DNA from: Urophycis tenuis
Lineage: Eukaryota > Chordata > Actinopteri > Gadiformes > Phycidae
Direction of reading: 5' to 3'
DNA: 64,000 nt
Assembly (NCBI GenBank): GCA_036785325.1
Contig: JAXIVH010000103.1
Location: forward strand, 229,501 to 293,500
Shown here: positions 12,701 through 20,000 of the stretch, piece after piece
Numbering within the stretch: the stretch's first letter is position 1
Layout of the letters: every line of letters begins with the position of its first letter
Position numbers and translations under genes: made by a program
The notes under the pieces: generated by a model
The model's input: the letters and a program-made list of their open reading frames with translations, nothing else
What the model was told of the DNA's origin: nothing
Databases searched by the model: none

Positions 12701-15700
12701 CCAATGCCGGCGACGCCAGTTGTTATTATGGTTCTGATTAGTTGATCTTGTCCAGGTAAGGGTTTAAAGATGTCTTCACATTTAATTGGTGTGTCTTCCT
12801 TGGCTGGTTTCCTGGAAGCTGTTTCAATCAGTCTGACCTCATGTTCCTTGTTGACCTCTCCACTGCCTCCCTCTGTGATGAAGAGCTCTGTGTAGAAGTC
12901 ATTCAGACCTGTTGCCTGTCCTGCTTTAGGGATTCCTTCAAACACATGGCTGAACTTCTTCTTCAGACGAGTCTTGATTTTATGTTGGCACTGGAGAGCA
13001 GCAGATTCTACAACATAAGACATCATTAGAGAACAACATAAGACATCAGTTAGCGGATGGTGACATCAGTGGAAACATGTAAATTTTCCTGTTAAATGAT
13101 AAACTTCATCATATTTAGTGGCTTCATTACACAGATGGACAAGCTGGTTGAAGCAAGTACTGCATATTTTTGTGTATTTAGATTGTTTTCCACAGCATGG
13201 TTATTGGTCTAAGGATAGGAATAATGATGGTGAATCAGTGGAAAGTGACTTGCTATGCTGATGTATCAAGATAGTGTTATAGTATAGTATAGTATAGTAT
13301 AGTAGGAGTACTTGATACCACAAAACTGCCGTTCAATAGATGTAGTCCTCCTGTTTTCAAGATTCATTTCTGCCTTTCAAAATAATTGTCTATTCTGTCT
13401 TCAAAATAAGAGTCTCTTACCCTCCCACAGTGTTTCGGCCAGTTCCTCCTGGTTCATCTCCATCAGGCAGAGCTTTGTGATGTCCACCACTCCCTCTATG
13501 GCGCGCCTCCTCTGCTCATCTTTCTTACCATCCAGCTCCTCCTCCTCCCTTTGACTCTCTGAGTCTTGTGGGTCATGTGGGAAGAGAACCCTCCATAGCT
13601 TCTTCAGCTCCTTGTCTAGAAAAGCATGTGCGTTCTCCTCAGCCCTCTGGAACAGAACAAACATCAAGGATAACTTTCCTCTGAACTAACTGAGGACATC
13701 AGAAGCATCTGTCCTACATTCACGTCCCGCTGTTCTGAATAGGGAAGCCTGGTGACTATTGGCACCACAATAAATGCTTTTTCAATGTTCATGTAGAGCT
13801 AAAGTCAAATGTATTGTTCGACATTTACACACTTTGATCAGCTCGGTTTGATGCTGCTGTACAGACTCAGCACTGGTAACGTTTGACCTCTCCTGGTATT
13901 GTCTGTGGAACACATACATTAGATTAGATTAGATTAGATTCAACTTTATTGTCATTGTGCAGAGTACAAGTACAGGGACAACGAAATACAGTTGGCGTTC
14001 TAACCAGAAGTGCAAATGAGCGATTAAGGTGCAGGTTGAAATGCAGAAATGCAGAATAAGGTGCCAAATTGAAAAGTGACAGTGGTTATTAAAATGACCG
14101 TAATTATAGATAGTTAACAAAGTGACAAACAGTGCAGATGGAGGTAGTGATCATTGAGGTATTAAACGGTTACTCACAGTGGCATAACATGCAAGTGAAA
14201 AGTGTAAAGTGTAAACAGTATACAATGTGCAAAAAAGTAGTGCAAATAATAGAAGTAAGTGTGCAGGTGGTACAGTAGTGCTCTAGTGCAGTATAACAGA
14301 ATAACAGAATGGGTACAACAGATGAGTATGGGTTGTATGGGTATGGGAGTGGGGGGTGCAATGGCAGTTAGGAATAAATAAATAAATAACATTACTATAA
14401 ATTATAATATGTGTAGTATGTCCAGGGGGGTTGAGGTGTGGGGGTGCTGGAAGTGGCGGGGGTGCATGTTCTTGAGGGCGTGGGGGGGGGGACTAGGTAT
14501 TGGGTGGGCAGTGGTGAGTGTCTTTGGGGGGCGGGGTCAAATGGATCCAGGTCATGGGTGGGGTGGGGTGTATGTCCTTGGGGGGGGGGGGGGGGGGGGC
14601 AATATTCATGTGGGTTTGGAGTTCAGGAGGCCGACAGCTTGGGGGAAAAAGCTTCCCCTGAACCTGGTGGTCCGGGTGCCCAGAGACCTGTAGCGCTTTC
14701 CAGAGGGGAGGAGGGTGAACAGTCTGTGGTTGGGGTGAGAGCTGTCCTTTGCGATGCTGCGCGCCTTACGCAGGCACCGCTTCCTTTGGACAGCCTCGAT
14801 GGAGGGGAGTGGGGAACCGGTGATGCGTTGGGCGATTTTCACCACCCTCTGCAGTGCTTTCCGGTCCGAGGCGGAGCAGTTACCATACCACACTGTGACA
14901 CAGTTGGTTAGTACGCTCTCTATGGTGCTGCGGTAGAAGTTCACCAGGATCTGAGGAGACAGGTGGGCCTTTTTTAGTCTCCTCAAGAAGAAGAGGCGCT
15001 GGTGAGCCTTCTTGATTAGGGCAGTGGTGTTGAGGGACCAGGATAGACTGTCGGAGATGTGGACTCCCAGAAACTTAAAGTTGGATACCCACTCAACCTC
15101 CGTCCCGTTAATGTGGAGGGGGGTGTGCGTGCCACCTTTTGTTTTCCTGTAGTCCACGATGATCTCCTTGGTCTTCGTGGCGTTGAGGGACAGGTTGTTG
15201 TCGGCGCACCACGCAGCTAGGCACTGAACCTCCTCCCTGTACGCTGACTCATCGTTGTTGCTGATGAGGCCTATCACCGTTGTGTCGTCTGCAAACTTCA
15301 CAATGGTGTTTGAACCATGTGTCGGTGTGCAGTCGTGGGTGAAGAGAGAGTACAGGAGAGGGCTCAGCACACAGCCCTGCAGAACGCCAGTGTTCAGGGT
15401 GAGGGTGGAGGATTGAGGATTGGGTGGAGCGTTGATCCTAACAGACTGCGGTCTGTTGGTCAGGAAGTCCAGTATCCAGTTACGGAGGGAGGGGGCAATG
15501 TTCAGATCCCGGAGTTTGGTGATCAGTTTGGAGGGGTTGATGGTGTTGAATGCTGAACTAAAGTCAATGAACAGCATTCTAACATATGTATGGCTTTTGT
15601 CCAGGTGGGAGAGGGCGGAGTGCAGTGCTGTGGAAATGGCATCCTCTGTACTCCTATTCTGGCGGTAGGCAAATTGAAAGGGGTCCAGTGTGGGTGGTAG

Positions 15701-17009
15701 ACAGGATTTGATGTGACCCAGGACCAGCCTCTCGAAGCACTTCGCGATGATGGGGGTAAGCGCGACTGGGCGGAAGTCATTGAGGTCAACTGCAGTGGAG
15801 TGTTTGGGCACTGGCACGATGGTGGTGGATTTGAGGCATTCAGGGACAGTTGCTTGGGCTAGTGACAGGTTGAAGGTGTCAGTCCAGACCTCAGTCAGCT
15901 GCTCTGCGCAGGCCCTGTAGACACGCCCGGGGACGCCATCAGGACCAGCTGCCTTCCGTAGATTGATTCAGTGCTGCAAACACGTCGGAGGGGGAGAGTG
16001 TGAGGGGTTGGTGGCCTGCAGGGAGCACCTCCTTGATGGCCACCTCCTTGTTGACTGTATCAAAGCGCCCATAGAAGAGGTTGAGTTCTTCAGGTAGGGA
16101 GGCGTCACAGGATTGGGGGGTGATGTGAGCGGGTTTGTAGTCTGTGATGGCCTGGATGCCCTGCCACATTCGTCGGGGGTCGGAGCCATTCGTGAAGTGC
16201 TCCTCGATCCTCAGCTTGTGGTTGCGTTTGGCCTCGGTGATGCCCCTCTTCAGGTTGGCCCTGGATGTGCTGTAGGCCTGCCGGTCCCCAGATCTGAATG
16301 CGATGTCGCGTGCTTTCAGCAGGGCCCGGACCTCCCCGTTAATCCATGGCTTCTGGTTAGGGAAAGTAATAATTCTTTTTAGTGTAGTGACACTGTCTGT
16401 GCTGGATCTCATGTAGTCCAGGACAGAGGAGGTGTAAAGGGTGATGTCCGTGTGGGAGTCAAGGGTTGCCTCCGAGGAGTGCTTACTCCAGTCATGTTTT
16501 GAAAAACATTCCTGCAGTTTAGCCTCTGCCCCTTCTGGCCAGATCTTGACTGTCCTCACTGTGGGCTTCACACGTCTGATAAGCGGGGAGTACTTGGGGA
16601 GTAGGAACAAAGAGACATGGTCTGATTGTCCTAAGTGGGGGAGGGGGATGGATTTGTATGCCTCGGCCATGTTAGTGTAAACATGGTCTAAAGTTTTGTC
16701 TCCCCTGGTGGGGCAGGAGACATGCTGTTTAAATTTGGGGAGAACGGACTTTAAGTTTGTGTGATTGAAGTCACCCGCAACAATGAAGGCTGCATCGGGG
16801 TGTGTAGTTTGTTGCTTGCTAATGGCAGAATGCAGTTCTTTCATTGCAAGCGAGGCATTAGCGTCAGGGGGGATGTAACTAGCCGTAATGATAGCAGATG
16901 TAAATTATCTCGGTAGGTAAAAGGGTCTACATTTAACCATGAGATATTCTGCGTTCTCAGAGCAGTGACTTTCAATGATGGAAGAATCAGTACACCAAGC
17001 TGTACACAT

Positions 17010-17052
<43 letters not shown>

Positions 17053-20000
17053 TATATTTTGAACCAATCTACAAAACTACAACCAATTTTCCTCTGGCCC
17101 CTACAGTTGGGTCCAGGGGAGTCTGCTCTCTCCTGCTGCTCTGGGCTTCAACACAACACACACAGAATAATGATGATGTAATGACATATCGCTACTGAGC
17201 TCTGAGATGGACAACAGTCACAGACTGTGAGAGATCCTCCTCTTACCTCTACCATCACTGCCCCCTTAGCTAGGCCTTACTCACATTAAACCCTGTATGC
17301 AACCTTCTGGACTAGGATGGTAGTGCGCACGGATGCAGTGGCTTCTAGCTCCCTGTGTCGGTGCATTCTATTGTGTTTCGTTTGTATGTTTCTGTGTGAA
17401 AGTGCGTGTGAGGATGGTATGAAACAATCAAACTTTGGACTGTAGGAATTACGTGCCGAATGGAACTTACGACCGAGTTTCATCGGACCCACAATATCCC
17501 CGAAGACATCGCCAGAGCACCGGGCTCCCCCTTGATTGTTGTTGTCCTCAAATGACGCCGCCGGTGGAGGCACCGCAAGCAAAAGCGTGGATGTAGAGCG
17601 GGCCTGCTAGCTAGGCTAGCACAACATCCACACAAACCGCCGGTTCCAAGCATCTTCCTGACAAACGCCAGATCCATCGTCCGCAAGACAGATTAACTGG
17701 AACTAATGCTGGAATATAATAATATGATTCGGGACAGCTGTGTCATTATCATCACAGAATCCTGGCTCCATCCTCCGCGACGCGGCCGTCCGGTTGACAA
17801 GCCGCAGCCTGCACCACTACGTCCGCAACACAGACTCCAGTAGAAACAGAGGAGGGGGACTGTGGGTGTACACAGTGTGTAGACGCACAGTCCCCCTCCT
17901 CTGTTTCTACTGTGTGTAGACCATTTTATCTGCCCACCACTGTGATCGTGATTACAGCAGTGTACATTCCACCAGACGCTAACGTTGGTGTCGCTGCTGT
18001 ATGACACCATCAACAAGCAGATGAAAGCCCACCCAGAAGGAGTTTTCATTGTTGCTGGGGATTTTAACAATGCCTGCCTCAAGACTGTACTTTCCAGATT
18101 TGTGCAATATGTACAATGTCCAACTAGAGGGGACACTACTTTGGACCATGTCCTCTCCAACCTGAAGCAGGCATACAAGGCTGTCCCCCTCCCCCACATG
18201 GACACCTCTGATCACCTCTGTTTGTTCCTTGCTCTGTCTTTCACAACACAACAAGAAAAACAAGCCTGAAAAAAAGAGGATCACAACCTGGCCAGAGGGC
18301 GCACTCATCCAGCTGCAAGACTGTTTCCAGAGCACCAGAGTGGTCAATATATCACCTTGATAAAAATGAAAGCACAGATGCGGTGTTGTCCTACATCAAA
18401 CACTGTACAGACACTGTAACTGTAGTGAAGCAAATCCAGGTCTCTCCTAACAAAACAACCATAACAAAAAACCTTGGGTGAGCTCAGTTGTAGAGTCACT
18501 CCTGAGGGCTCGCAGTTCCGCCTTCTACTCAGGTAACAGTGCTTTGTACAGCAAAGCCAGATCTGACCTCAGGCGAGTTATCAAAGCCGCCAAAGTGGAG
18601 TACAAAAGGAAAGTGGAGTCGTATCTGGAGGACAACAAATCACGGAGGGTCTGGCAAGGCATCCAGCATGTCACCAACTACAAGGGGAAGACGTCTGCAG
18701 CCAATAAAACCAATGCCTCACTGGTGGAGGAGTTGAACCACTTCTTCGCTCTCTTTAAGGCTCCCAGACCAGCCACATCCACATCCCCGGTGCCCTGCCA
18801 ACCATACAGCCCCGCACCTCTCACTCTCCATGATCATCAGGTGATGCGGGCACTCAAATCCATAAACCCCAGGAAAGCTGCTGGTCCGGATGGAGTCCTG
18901 GGAAAAGTGCTCCGTGCCTGTGCTGACCAACCGGCTGGTGTTCTGACACGAATATTAAACTTATCCCTGTGTCTGGCTGTTGTACCATCCTAGCCGAAAG
19001 CAGCCACCATCATCCCAGTGGCGAGGAAAACAGCCATCAAAGACTTCAATGACTACAGACCAGTAGCACTGACAGAAGTCAGTGCTACTGACAGAGTGCT
19101 CCGAAAGGCTTGTTCTCCACCACCTGAAAGCCCACCTCCCCCAGAACATCGACCCTCATCAGATTGCTTACAGAGAAAACTGGTCCACGGAGGATGCTAT
19201 TGCCACTGCCCTTCACACAGCTCTCCAACACCTTGAACTACCTGGAACCTATATGCTGTTTGTCGACTACAGCTCGGCATTCAACACCATTAGCCCTGAC
19301 ATCCTGGTCAAGAAACTGGCAGACCTAGACTTTCCCCCTCCCATGTGCTCCTGGATCAAGGACTTCCTCACCAACCGGCCACAGGTTGTGAAGCTGCAGC
19401 ACTGGCTCCCCTCAGGGATGTGTCCTGAGCCCCCTCCTGTATGCACTCTACACCTACGACTGTTCCCCCACTCACCCCTCGAACATCATCATCAAGTTCG
19501 CCGACGACACCACGGTGGTGGGCCTGACCACAGGGGGTGATGAAACAGCCTAGAGGAAGGAAGTCCAGGAGCTGGCAGAGTGGTGCGGCAGAAACAACCT
19601 GATGCCGAACACCAGCAACACCAAAGAGCTGGTCATTGACATCAGGAGGCAGAGAGGGGATCACGCACCGCTGCTGATAAACGGAGTAGGCATGGAGAAA
19701 GTGGCCTCCTTCAAGTTCCTGGGGACCTACATCACAGAGGACCTGACCTGGACGGTCAACACTATGGCTGCCATCAAGAAGGCCCAGCAGAGACTCCACT
19801 TCCTCCGGGTGCTGCGGAGGAACCACCTAGAGGAGAAACTGCAGGTGTCCTTCTACCGGGCCACCATGGAGCCGATGCTGCTGTACTGCATGACCGTCTG
19901 GTTCACTGCCTGCTCTGCTGCAGACAGGAAAGCACTGCAGAGGGTCACCAGGTAAGCAAAAAAGATCACCGGCTGTCGTCTTCCCACCCTGGAGAACATC

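Larger units (their letters stand above)
13918..16985 (-). mobile_element. Rex1-clade LINE, 5'-truncated
   Basis: The 3' tail is on the plus-strand left as (ATTAG)n followed by TTCAACTTTATTGTC. A 3' UTR of about 690 bp contains a 21-base G run (14579-14599). The coding part then extends to about 16980, where the endonuclease is truncated next to a CA repeat. The whole element is in reverse orientation inside the NLR intron, in the same transcriptional direction as the NLR. Confidence 0.85.
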
